From JALZMG01 sp963844175 (GTDB taxonomy: Bacteria > Actinomycetota > Acidimicrobiia > Acidimicrobiales > Ilumatobacteraceae), in assembly GCA_963844175.1 (NCBI GenBank), contig CAWJNE010000021.1, positions 434,001 through 498,000 on the forward strand: DNA of 64,000 nt, read 5' to 3'. The translations under genes and the position numbers were made by a program. Below the pieces are notes generated by a model, which had not been told where the DNA came from, made no database searches, and was given only the letters and a program-made list of their open reading frames with translations. Each line of letters opens with the position of its first letter. The first letter of the stretch is position 1. This document shows positions 8,090 to 16,796 of the stretch, one piece after another.

Positions 8090-9052
8090 TCACCAGTTCG
8101 AACTGGTGTTCGTCGCCGACCCGTGCGCCAGCCATCGCTCGGCGTCGATCGCCGCCATGCAGCCGCTGCCGGCGGCGGTGATCGCCTGGCGGTACTCGTG
8201 GTCCTGGACGTCACCGCAGGCGAACACGCCCTCGATGTTGGTCGCCGTCGAACCCGAAGCGGTGACCAGGTAGCCGTTCTCGTCCATGTCCAGCACGCCG
8301 GCGAAGAGGTCCGTGTTCGGGCGGTGCCCGATGGCGACGAACATGCCCGTCACCGGCAGCGTGACGACGTCGCCGGTCTTGACATTGCGCACGACGGCAC
8401 CTTCCAGGCGCTCGGTGCCGAGGAGCTCGTCGACGACCGTGTCCCACATGAACTCGATCTTCGGGTTGGCGAAGGCCCGCTCCTGCATGATCTTGGACGC
8501 CCGCAGCTCGTCACGGCGGTGCACGACGGTGACCTTGTCGGCGAAGCGGGTGAGGAACAACGCTTCCTCCATCGCCGAGTCGCCGCCGCCGACGACGGCG
8601 ATGTGCTGACCGCGGAAGAAGAACCCGTCGCACGTGGCGCACGTCGAGAGGCCGTGGCCGATCAGCCCCGGCTCCTCGTCCAACCCCAGCATCACGGAGC
8701 GAGCGCCCGTGCTGATGATGACCGCCGAGGCCTCGTACAGGTCGTCGCGCACCCACACTCGGAACGGGCGGGCGGACAGGTCGACCTTCGTGGCCTTCTC
8801 GGTGATGAACTCCGTCCCGAAGCGAGCGGCCTGCTCGCGCATCCGCACCATCAGCTCGGGGCCCATCACCCCGTCCGGGAACCCGGGGAAGTTCTCCACC
8901 TCGGTCGTCAGCATCAGCTGGCCGCCCGGCTGGTCGCTGGTGCTCGAGGGCTCGCCCTCGATCATCAGGGGCGACAGCTCGGCACGTGCGGCGTAGATGG
9001 CGGCCGTCAGCCCGGCCGGGCCGGATCCGACGATGATGACGTTGCGCCGCAT
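8090..9052 (-). CDS. trxB: Thioredoxin-disulfide reductase
   Basis: NADPH-dependent flavoenzyme that reduces thioredoxin. 320 residues: FAD-binding GSGPAGLTAAIYAARA, redox pair CATCDG, NADPH-binding VVGGGDSAMEEALFLTRF and the C-terminal FAD motif GVFACGDVQDHEYRQAIT. The ATG is preceded by GGAGG. Forms trxB-trxA-cwlM with the downstream genes, as in mycobacteria. Confidence 0.97.
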   Translation of the reverse strand: MRRNVIIVGSGPAGLTAAIYAARAELSPLMIEGEPSSTSDQPGGQLMLTTEVENFPGFPDGVMGPELMVRMREQAARFGTEFITEKATKVDLSARPFRVWVRDDLYEASAVIISTGARSVMLGLDEEPGLIGHGLSTCATCDGFFFRGQHIAVVGGGDSAMEEALFLTRFADKVTVVHRRDELRASKIMQERAFANPKIEFMWDTVVDELLGTERLEGAVVRNVKTGDVVTLPVTGMFVAIGHRPNTDLFAGVLDMDENGYLVTASGSTATNIEGVFACGDVQDHEYRQAITAAGSGCMAAIDAERWLAHGSATNTSSNW

Positions 9053-9074
9053 GGAGCCTCCGGAGGGTGCGCGC

Positions 9075-9398
9075 TCAGGCGTCGCTGGCGCGACGCTGCC
9101 TCAACACCAACAGCCCGGCCAGGCACAGGATTCCCCCGAAGATCAGGTAGCTGAGGTACACGGCCTGCGGCCTGCCGACGAAGATGTCGAGCAGCGACTG
9201 CAGCGCGCGGGTCGATGCGATGATGACGAGGACCAGCGCCGTCACGCCGAGGAACGCCGCCAGCAGTCCATAGACAGCGGCCCGGGCGAGGTGGACCAGC
9301 GGAGTGGTGGCGCGGTCGCGGATCGTCCCGACGTAGCGCTCGACGCGATCGGCCAGCTCGGCGGCGAACCGAGGGTCGCTCAAGGGGTTCCCGGCCAT
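9075..9398 (-). CDS. Small two-span membrane protein
   Basis: 107 residues, unknown function. A cytoplasmic N-terminus (MAGNPLSDPRFAAELADRV) is followed by two hydrophobic spans (LLAAFLGVTALVLVIIAS and LSYLIFGGILCLAGLLVL) and a short basic tail. The ATG at 9398 is chosen over an upstream open frame that is only coding shadow. It resembles phage-holin-superfamily or phage-shock-type small membrane proteins in layout, but I cannot assign a family. It lies between the anti-sigma factor and trxB. Confidence 0.7.
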   Translation of the reverse strand: MAGNPLSDPRFAAELADRVERYVGTIRDRATTPLVHLARAAVYGLLAAFLGVTALVLVIIASTRALQSLLDIFVGRPQAVYLSYLIFGGILCLAGLLVLRQRRASDA

Positions 9399-9481
9399 CG
9401 CCGGGACACTAGTCCCGGCCGCGTCGACGCGATGTGTGAACCCAACCGACTCACTGACGCACGCTGCGCTCACAGTTCGCG

Positions 9482-10351
9482 CTACGGCGTCGTCGTGAGG
9501 AGCACCTCGCACGTCGTGGCATCGGCGGCGACCAGCTCTCCACCGTCGTCGAGCACGAAGATCTCGACGTCGCGTGCCGTGCTGTCGTCGGGTTCGTACC
9601 GGGCAGCGATGACGAAGCGGCCGAGGTCGCATTGCGGCTCGCTCCTCGTGGCCGTGTCCCCCGGAGCGTCGCTGCCGGCCGCTGCGTCGGCGGCCGCGAG
9701 GAACGTGACCACGTCGCGCAGGTCGTCGGCGTCGGCGACGATGATCGGCGCGACGAGCGCCTCGTTGGAGGTTCCCGCGGTCGCCGCGGCGATGGTCGAC
9801 TCGGCGAACTCGGCGGCCGCCTCCGTGCCCTCCGCCGCCGTGGCGACGGTGGTGGGGACCGCTGCCTCCGGCTCCGCAGCCGCGCTGGCCGTCGTCGCCG
9901 CAGCGCCACCCGAGTCGCGCTCGGTCCCGTCCTCGGCGTCGGTCTGCTCGGCGACGGGTACGTCGCGCGCCGCGTCGTCAGCGGAATCGTCGTCGCCCCG
10001 GCCGCTCCGCAGGGCGATGATCCCGCCGACCACCAGCACTGCGACGGCGGCGGCGGCCAGTGGCGCGTACCACCGGGCCCGCCGGCGGGCGGCGACCGGC
10101 GGCGGCGATGGCGCCTCGACCGTGGCTCCGGCGGCGGCAATGGCGGCAGCGATCGCCGCCTCGCGGCGCTCGGAATCGGGTTCCGGGACGACGGCGAGCG
10201 CGGCGCGCACCGACCGCAGCGCCTCGACCTCGGCCTGCACGGCCGGGTCGCCCTCGGCGCGCGCCCGTTCGGTCGGCGACAGCTCGTCGTCGAGGTAGGC
10301 GCTGGCGAGCAGGCGTCGCTCGTCGAGCAGTTCGTCGTGTTCGTCGGTCAT
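9482..10351 (-). CDS. Putative membrane-anchored anti-sigma factor
   Basis: 289 residues: an N-terminal acidic helical segment (RRLLASAYLDDELSPTERAR) like the anti-sigma ASD fold but without the HxxxCxxC zinc motif, a single membrane span near residues 100-120 (APLAAAAVAVLVVGGIIA), then an Ala/Thr/Glu-rich linker and an extracytoplasmic C-terminal domain with two cysteines. Its ATG overlaps the stop of the ECF sigma gene (ATGA), the classic sigma/anti-sigma coupling. Function is inferred from this position and architecture. Confidence 0.8.
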   Translation of the reverse strand: MTDEHDELLDERRLLASAYLDDELSPTERARAEGDPAVQAEVEALRSVRAALAVVPEPDSERREAAIAAAIAAAGATVEAPSPPPVAARRRARWYAPLAAAAVAVLVVGGIIALRSGRGDDDSADDAARDVPVAEQTDAEDGTERDSGGAAATTASAAAEPEAAVPTTVATAAEGTEAAAEFAESTIAAATAGTSNEALVAPIIVADADDLRDVVTFLAAADAAAGSDAPGDTATRSEPQCDLGRFVIAARYEPDDSTARDVEIFVLDDGGELVAADATTCEVLLTTTP

Positions 10352-10947
10352 GGTGCCGCAGTCGGGGAGTGAGGAGGGTCGTCGGTTGGACGTGCCGACG
10401 GGCTGATGCGGTTCCCGAGGAGGTCGGCCAGTTGGCCACGACCGCGGGCGATGCGCGACTTGACGGTCCCGATCGGCACGCCGAGGACCTCGGCGATCTC
10501 GCCGTAATCGAGGTCGGCGACGTCGCGCAGCACCACGGCGGCGCGGAAGTCGTCGGCCAGTTGCTCGACGGCCTCGTCGATGGCCATGCGGTCGGGGATG
10601 GCGTCGAGCACGCCCTCGGCCCGGCGGTCGACGACCTCGCCGGGTCGGTCGTCGACGGCGTGCAGCTGCGGCCGACGTTTGCGGCGGCGCAGCTCGTCGA
10701 GGGCGGCGTTGGTGGCGATGCGGTAGATCCAGGTCGAGAACGCGGAACGCCCGTCGAACCTCGGCAGGCCGCGGACGATGCTGATCATCGCCTCCTGGGT
10801 GGCGTCGTCGGCGTCGCGCGACCCCCCGGCGATCCGCCGGCACACGGCGTGGATCCGGTCGTAGTGGCGACGCAGCAACCGGTCGAGCGCGTCGCGATCG
10901 CCCGCCTGGGCGGCCGCGACCAGGGTCCGATCGTCAACCTCGCCGAT
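10348..10947 (-). CDS. ECF RNA polymerase sigma factor (SigM-like)
   Basis: Alternative sigma factor with region 2 (DALDRLLRRHYDRIHAVCRR, then DADDATQEAMISIVRGLPRF and FSTWIYRIATNAALDELRRR) and region 4 (DLDYGEIAEVLGVPIGTVKS). Region 2 homology begins upstream of the first canonical start (TTG at 10878): the in-frame sequence DDRTLVAAAQAGDRDALDRL precedes it. Reading back, no ATG, GTG or TTG exists; ATC at 10947 lies 7 bases after a TACGCT -10 box and is the best-placed candidate. Syntenic with mycobacterial sigM, so a cell-envelope stress role is likely. Confidence 0.9.
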   Translation of the reverse strand: MGEVDDRTLVAAAQAGDRDALDRLLRRHYDRIHAVCRRIAGGSRDADDATQEAMISIVRGLPRFDGRSAFSTWIYRIATNAALDELRRRKRRPQLHAVDDRPGEVVDRRAEGVLDAIPDRMAIDEAVEQLADDFRAAVVLRDVADLDYGEIAEVLGVPIGTVKSRIARGRGQLADLLGNRISPSARPTDDPPHSPTAAP

Positions 10948-10954
10948 GGCCGCG

Positions 10955-10960
10955 AGCGTA
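10955..10960 (-). promoter_or_regulatory. -10 box of the sigma factor gene
   Basis: TACGCT on the minus strand, 7 bases before codon ATC at 10947. Spacing is that of a leaderless transcript. Confidence 0.4.
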
Positions 10961-11000
10961 CGGCCGGGCGATCGGTGTCCTGAGGCTTTGGCACCCGTCC

Positions 11001-11074
11001 GCAGCGAGCATGACAGTGCTGGCCGGCCTTGCCCGAGCTACGCCGAAGAGCGGAGTCTTCGGAGCGAGCGAGGC
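11001..11074. repeat. Dispersed intergenic repeat, copy A
   Basis: 74 bases immediately after the kinase stop. It aligns without gaps to 30521-30594: the last 27 bases (starting GAGCGGAGTCTTCGG) are identical and the rest mostly so. See the family described in the findings. Confidence 0.75.
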
Positions 11075-11076
11075 GT

Positions 11077-12804
11077 CTACGTGAAATTCACCTCGGCCAG
11101 CGAGCCGCGGAACGGATAGCTGTCGCTGCAGCCGGCGTCCCGGGGGAGCTCGTGGAACACGATCAGCAGGTGGCGCACCGGTCGGGGTGCCGGCACCTCC
11201 AACGTGCCCGGCTCGTCGCCGACCGTCAGCGGCGCCAGCGGATCGCCCCACCCGTCGAACTTGGTCGGCCGGTCGACCGAGGCCGTGCCGAACACCTCCA
11301 GCTCGTACGGCGCCACCGGCACGTCGAAGCGCAGCGTGCCCACCTGTTCACGATCGAGGTCGACGGCCAGCGCCACCCCGGACTTGGCCATCCGCTCCGA
11401 CGAGTAGCACTGCGTGCGCCACATCGTCTCCGGGTCGCCGTCGGCGCCGGCCAGGGTGGCTTCGGCGTCGTTCTCCTCGCCGTCGCCCTCGGGATCGAAC
11501 GCCTGGAGGGTGACGATCACGCCCGACGAACCGGCGGCGTCGGTGACCGGCGTCGAGCCAGGGTTCGCTACCGACGTGACCGGCGTGTCGGCGCCGGCGC
11601 CGTCGCCGTCGTCGGGGCCGATGGTCGCCCACAGCACCAGCGCCACGAGCACGGCCACCCCGACGAGCAGGCCGACGACCACCAGCGACGGCGTCAACCG
11701 CGACTCCAACCCGCGCGCCGGTGCGCCGCGCAGGCGCGGACCGGCGTCCGGCGTGTCGTCGCGTTGGCGCAGCTGCTGGCGTCGACCCGACGGCGTGGCC
11801 TCTCCAGGGATCACCGGTCGGACGGCGCGGGTGCGTGGCTGCTGGCCGGTCGTGCGCACGCGCGGCGCGTGGTCCAGCATGTCGGCCGGCAACGGCGAAC
11901 TGACCAGCCCGGACAGGTCGGGCGGCGGTTCGTCGGCGACGCGCTGCAGCTCGGCGCGCAGCTCGGCCCCGGTGGCCGGGCGGTGGTTCGGGTTGCGGGC
12001 CAGCAAGCGGTGGACCAGGTTGACCAGACCCCGTGGCAGCGTCGGGCGCAGCCGGCCGAGATCGGTCGGGTCGCGCTGCAGGCGGGCCAGCGCGGTGTCG
12101 GCGTCGGTCTCGCCGAGGAACGGCACCCGCCCGGCGAGGCACTCGTAGAGGACGAGGCCGAGCGAGTAGAAGTCGGCCCGACCGTCGAGCTTGCGCCCGC
12201 GCACCTGCTCGGGCGACAGGTACTTGGCCGTCCCCATCATCACGTTGTCGCTCGTGAGGTCGTCGCCCGTCGTGTCGAGGCCCTTGGCGATCCCGAAGTC
12301 GGTGAGCAGCACGCGGCCGTCCGGCGTCACCAGGATGTTGCCTGGCTTGACGTCGCGATGGACGAAGCCGGCGTGGTGGGCGGCGTCGAGCGCGGCGGCC
12401 ACGCACGTGCCGATGTGGATCGTCAGCTCGGGGCTCAGCCGGGTCTGGACGTCGAGCAGCTGGCGCAGGCTCTTGCCGTCGACCAGCTGCATGACCACGG
12501 CTTGGCGATCGCGATCCTCGAACACGTCGTGCACGGCCACGATGTTCGGGTGCGTGAGCCCGGCGACGGCGATGGCCTCACGGCGGAACCGCTCCGCCAC
12601 GACGGGGTCCGAGGCCAGGCTCGGTTTCAGCCACTTGAGCGCCACCTTGCGGTCGAGCGACAGGTCGGTCGCGACCCAGACCTCGGCCATCCCGCCCTGC
12701 GCCAGGCGACGCTCCAGCCGGTACCTCCCGGCGAGCACGATGGGCTGTTCCCCGTGGGCCGGCGTGGTGCTGGAAGTGGGAGGAGGGGTGGTCGACGCCG
12801 GCAT
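11077..12804 (-). CDS. Transmembrane Ser/Thr protein kinase, Rv3910-type
   Basis: 575 residues. An N-terminal Pro/Thr segment leads into a complete PknB-type kinase domain (about residues 23-290): glycine loop RLAQGGMAEV, lysine VALKWLK, catalytic HRDVKPGN (His about 149), DFGIAKG and APE-like SPEQV. A basic linker, one membrane span (SLVVVGLLVGVAVLVALVLW) and an external domain ending VRHLLIVFHELP follow. In mycobacteria this locus encodes MurJ fused to a pseudokinase with a similar outer domain; here the MurJ part is absent and the kinase keeps all catalytic residues. ATG at 12804 is preferred over a TTG 19 codons upstream. Confidence 0.92.
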   Translation of the reverse strand: MPASTTPPPTSSTTPAHGEQPIVLAGRYRLERRLAQGGMAEVWVATDLSLDRKVALKWLKPSLASDPVVAERFRREAIAVAGLTHPNIVAVHDVFEDRDRQAVVMQLVDGKSLRQLLDVQTRLSPELTIHIGTCVAAALDAAHHAGFVHRDVKPGNILVTPDGRVLLTDFGIAKGLDTTGDDLTSDNVMMGTAKYLSPEQVRGRKLDGRADFYSLGLVLYECLAGRVPFLGETDADTALARLQRDPTDLGRLRPTLPRGLVNLVHRLLARNPNHRPATGAELRAELQRVADEPPPDLSGLVSSPLPADMLDHAPRVRTTGQQPRTRAVRPVIPGEATPSGRRQQLRQRDDTPDAGPRLRGAPARGLESRLTPSLVVVGLLVGVAVLVALVLWATIGPDDGDGAGADTPVTSVANPGSTPVTDAAGSSGVIVTLQAFDPEGDGEENDAEATLAGADGDPETMWRTQCYSSERMAKSGVALAVDLDREQVGTLRFDVPVAPYELEVFGTASVDRPTKFDGWGDPLAPLTVGDEPGTLEVPAPRPVRHLLIVFHELPRDAGCSDSYPFRGSLAEVNFT

Positions 12805-12894
12805 TCCGCACGGTGAGGCTAGTTGTGGCTCCCTGGCCGGTGAGGGATGCCACCAGGGCAAACGGTGGCGCTGATCACCTGCCCGTCGCCTGCG

Positions 12895-13761
12895 TCAGGC
12901 CCGCTGCTCCTGGAACGCGACACCGATCGTGCCGCGGCCGGCGTGCGCTCCGATCACCGGGCCGATCTGCCCGACGACGATGCCGTCCGGGGCCATCGGC
13001 CGCAGTTGCTCGACGAAGGCGTCCACGTCGGGGCAGTCGGCGTGGAGCACGGCGAGATGCTCGATGCGCCCGTCGAACGACCGGACCTTGTCGATCAAGA
13101 AGGCCAGCGCCTTCGAGCGGGTGCGCTGCTTGCCGTGCTGCTCGACGACCCCGTCGGCGACCTCGATGATCGGCTTGATCGCCAGGGCCGTGGCCAACAT
13201 GGCCTTGGCGTTGCCGATCCGCCCGCCCTTGCGCAAGTTCTCCACCGTGTCGAGGGCGCCGAAGACGCGGGTGCGACCGACCAGCTCGCGGGCCAGGGCC
13301 TCGACGGCGTCGGCATCGGCGCCGTCAGCGGCGGCCGACGCGCAGGCCAGCACGATCGTGCCCAGTCCGAGCGACACCGTCCGGCTGTCGACGATGCGCA
13401 CGTCGAGGTCGACGTCGCGAGCGGCCAGCTCGGCGCTCTGGATCGTCGCCGAGAGCGCGCCGGAGAGCGTGATCACCACGACGCTCGTGGCGCCGCCGTC
13501 GGCGAGGCGGCGGTAGGCCTGCTCGAAGCGGCCCGGTGCGGGCGCAGCCGTCGAGGGCAGGTCCGGCGTTGCCGCGCAACGCGCCCAGAACTCCGTCGGG
13601 GACAGCTCCTCCCGGTCGACCAGCTCCTCGTCGCCGAAGCGGATCGTGAGCGGGACGATCTCGATGCCCATGCGCTGCACCAGTTCGTCGGGAAGGTCAC
13701 ACGAGCTGTCGGTGACGAGGCCGACCCGCCGTGTTCGAACGCTGTCCGCGGAGTCCGTCAC
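12895..13761 (-). CDS. DegV family fatty-acid-binding protein
   Basis: 288 residues. DegV proteins bind a fatty acid and feed it to FakA kinase in other bacteria. Motifs: VTDSSCDLPDELVQRMGIEI at the N-terminus, VVITLSGALSATIQSA, DSRTVSLGLG and ALDTVENLRKGGRIGNAKA. Start GTG lies 9 bases after TAGCGT, so the message may be leaderless, and the GTG also overlaps the stop of the upstream DUF6049 gene (GTGA). No FakA partner is seen nearby. Confidence 0.93.
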   Translation of the reverse strand: MTDSADSVRTRRVGLVTDSSCDLPDELVQRMGIEIVPLTIRFGDEELVDREELSPTEFWARCAATPDLPSTAAPAPGRFEQAYRRLADGGATSVVVITLSGALSATIQSAELAARDVDLDVRIVDSRTVSLGLGTIVLACASAAADGADADAVEALARELVGRTRVFGALDTVENLRKGGRIGNAKAMLATALAIKPIIEVADGVVEQHGKQRTRSKALAFLIDKVRSFDGRIEHLAVLHADCPDVDAFVEQLRPMAPDGIVVGQIGPVIGAHAGRGTIGVAFQEQRA

Positions 13762-15975
13762 GGTCGGGGGACGCTATCGGACCCGACCTCGACCGCCGGG
13801 GCGAGGTCGTCGTCGTCAAACCCGCCGGGTGGACCGGCCGCCTCGGCGGCGTCCGGGGAGATCTCGTCGAGGGCGGCCGCCGACTCGCGGCTGGCCACGG
13901 CGAGCGAGCGCCGGCGCCGCTGCCGACGTAGGTGGCTGAACCACCACGACACCAGGACGAGCAAGGCGCCGACCGTGATCACCTGCCCGAGACCGGTCAG
14001 CGCGTTGACGTTGGCGGTCAGCACGACCGTGCCGTTGATCTGCTGGTCCAAGTGCCGGGGTCACCAGTTGCACCTCGATGGACGACGTGCCGTTGGCGCG
14101 CGCTTCCACCGGGATGACGACCTCCGTCGACCCGGCCGGGACCAGCTCGACGAGTTGCTCACCGTCCGGGAACGTCAGCTTCGGTGACCGCGCTCGGACG
14201 AGGACCTGCAACGACTCGTCGGAATTGTTGCGGACGTTCACGCGCAGCGTGCTCGATCGCCCGGTGAGCGTGAAGTCGAAGGGCTGGGGTGAAACGACCG
14301 AGGCGCGGATCGCCTCGGCCTCGTCGGCGATGTCGGCGAGGGCCTCATCGACCTGCTCGTCGCTGAGCGCCGTCGTGATCAGCGCGTCGAGCTCGGCCCG
14401 CCACCGCGTGCGATCGGTGTCGTCGAGCTGCATCGAGGCGGCGCTCTCGGCCGACACGCGCGTGAGCTCGATGCGGTCGAGGCGGGCGGCGAGATCGGGC
14501 CCGGCCTGCGCCGGCAGGCTGACGGTCGTCGGGCGGTCGTCGACGACCATCGTGTCGATCGCGCCAGAGATGGTGGACAGCTCGACCAGGCGGACCTCGT
14601 CGAGCTCGCCGGCCATCGTGGCCAGCGCATTGGCCACGTCGGCGTCCGGACGGCCGTCCGGGGCGGTGAGCACGACGCCGCGGCGCTGGTCGTCCCCGAG
14701 CAGACGTTGCGTGGTGATGAGGTTGGCCAGGATCTGGACGGCGGTGGCCGCTGGTCGATCGGCGGACGGCCGTCCGGGGTCGAGGAGCACGCCGAGAGGG
14801 CTGAGCACCACGGCCGGCACGGAGCCTCCGTCGCCGAGGTCGACGTCGACAGCCAGCGTGGTGTCCAAGAAGCCGCCGATGTTGCCGTCGAGCTGGCCAT
14901 ACGTCGCCTCGTCCAGCACGAGCAGGTCGAAGGCGAGGTCGCGCAGCATGGTCGCCGCGCCCGTGCTGATCGGGGTCGTCGCGACCCAGCCCGAGCGGGC
15001 TGCCGCCGACCCGGGCAGCGCTTCGTCGAGGGCGTCCTCGCCGTCGCGTAGACGCCTGACGAAGGTGTCCGCCTGGCCGACGGCGACGGCTGACGACGGG
15101 TCGAGGGGCGACGACGGCAGCGAGAGCAGCTCGTCGCCGTCGAGCGCCACGCGCAGCGCGTCCTCGAGCTCCGGGGCCTCGGCCGAGAGCCCCGGGAGCG
15201 TGGCCGGCGGGAGGGCCACGGTCAGTGGGCCCTCGTACCGCTCGGCCAGGTCGACGAGGGCTTCGAGCTCGGCGCGCTGGTCGTCGCTCAGCTCCTCGGC
15301 GTCATCGGGCCCGACTGCCGGGACGCTGGCGAGCAGGGCGATGCTCAGCGGTGGTGCCGTGCTCGCTTCCAGCGGGCGGCGATCGAGGAAGGTGCGGTGC
15401 TCGGCGACGACGTCGCCGTCGACCAGGACCTGCACGGCGATCGGGTAGAGGCCGGCGCGGCGCAGGTGGAGCGCTCCCTCTACCGAGGGCTCGATCGTCG
15501 TCGCCACGTCGACGTGCAGCTCCGTCTCCCCGCCGGCCGACGTAGTGACGGCCGGCGCCAAGGGGTCGACCAGTTCGTCGATGGCGTTGCGCTCGTCGCC
15601 GTCGATGAACTCGGCCAGCTCGTCGCGGTTCTCGATCGGCCGGTAGACGACGGTGCGCAGCTGGGCGTCGCCCTCCGCCGCCGCTGGTCGGGTCGCCGGC
15701 GGCACGGTCTCGGCGGCGTCAGTGGCGGGCGGGGGGCTGGTCGTGGCCGTCGTCGTCGTTGTCGTGGTCGGGGACAGGTCCAGTCCAGCGACGTCGCCCT
15801 CGAGAGCGAACGTCGCCACCCAGCGACCGTTGGCGGTGACGGCGAAGCGCTGCTCGACGAGCACCACCTCGAGATCGCCCGAGGGCGGTTCCCCGGCCTG
15901 CACGCCATGACCAGCCAAGGCCCAGGTCGGCGCCAGCACGCCGACGGCGACGGCACCGACGAGGAGTCGCCGCAT
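13758..15975 (-). pseudogene. DUF6049 family envelope protein with a frameshift
   Basis: Large exported protein syntenic with mycobacterial Rv3909. It starts MRRLLVGAVAVGVLAPTWAL, a signal peptide, then a Thr/Pro/Ala linker, a long extracytoplasmic region and a C-terminal membrane span. The reading frame breaks near 14050: upstream frame ends EVQLVTPALG, while the proper continuation DQQINGTVVLTANVNALTG, the span VITVGALLVLVSWWF and a basic tail lie in the next frame and end at 13758, overlapping the DegV start. The total length is one base over a multiple of three, so a single extra base explains it. It may be a sequencing error in a working gene. Confidence 0.85.
13771..13776 (-). promoter_or_regulatory. 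-10 box of degV-like gene
   Basis: TAGCGT on the minus strand, 9 bases before the GTG start at 13761. Confidence 0.45.
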
Positions 15976-16706
15976 CAGCGGTCGGCCGGGAGGTCGAACT
16001 GCATGACGACGAGCTGCTCCGGCAGGCGGCGGAACCCAAGCGATTCGTACAGGCGCAGCGCCGGCGCGTTGGAGACGGCGGTGTTCACCACGCCGTGCTC
16101 GAGGCGGCGGCGGCGCATCCACGCGAGGGCGTCGATGACCAGGGCTCGACCGTGCCCGGCGCGTTGGTGCTGCGGGTCCACGGCGAGCCGCTGGAGGTAG
16201 CCCTGGCCGCCGGCAGCACCCGAGATGGCGAACGCGACGAGCCGGCGTCGAGCCGGAGGTCCCACGTAACGGGCGGCGGCGTGGTGGGTCGGCGTGGCGT
16301 GGCGGATGTCGGCGAGGTCACCGGCATCGTTGCCCCACGGGTCGCCGAACGCGGCACGGTCGAGCGCGGATGCCTCCCGGTGCCGCCGGACGGCCAGGCG
16401 CGCCGTGCCTGGCGGCGGCGCCAACCGGATGCCCGCCCGCACGAGCGCGACGCGCAGCAGCGCCAGCGTGTCGATCACCTCGAAGCCAGCCTCGACGAAG
16501 CGCGCCGCGGCGTCGGGGAACAGCGCCCCGGTGCGCACGGCGCGCACGTCGGGATTGCCGGCGGCGACGACGTCGACCCACTGGGCGACCTCGTCAGGCC
16601 GCGGCACGACGGTCTGGTCGGCGAGCGTCAGGTGGACGACGCGGTCGTCGAACGACCAGGGCCGGGCGCGCACCCGGGAGCCAAGACCGGGGATGCGCAC
16701 CTTCAC
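15975..16706 (-). CDS. GNAT family N-acetyltransferase
   Basis: 243 residues. The C-terminal half is a GNAT fold with the acetyl-CoA loop VDPQHQRAGHGRALV and the terminal ALRLYESLGFRRL; the N-terminal half (RIPGLGSRVRARPWSFDDRV) is less clear. Substrate unknown. GTG at 16706 is taken as start because the longer open frame upstream is the antisense of the HDAC-like gene. Its stop overlaps the ATG of the DUF6049 gene by one base, so they are co-transcribed. Confidence 0.88.
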   Translation of the reverse strand: MKVRIPGLGSRVRARPWSFDDRVVHLTLADQTVVPRPDEVAQWVDVVAAGNPDVRAVRTGALFPDAAARFVEAGFEVIDTLALLRVALVRAGIRLAPPPGTARLAVRRHREASALDRAAFGDPWGNDAGDLADIRHATPTHHAAARYVGPPARRRLVAFAISGAAGGQGYLQRLAVDPQHQRAGHGRALVIDALAWMRRRRLEHGVVNTAVSNAPALRLYESLGFRRLPEQLVVMQFDLPADR

Positions 16707-16796
16707 CGCTCGGCAACGGTAGTGCGTGACCCGCGACGTGCCCCGGCGCCCCGGCACTGCGACCGGACGAGCGGCATAGGCTCGCCGAACATCACG

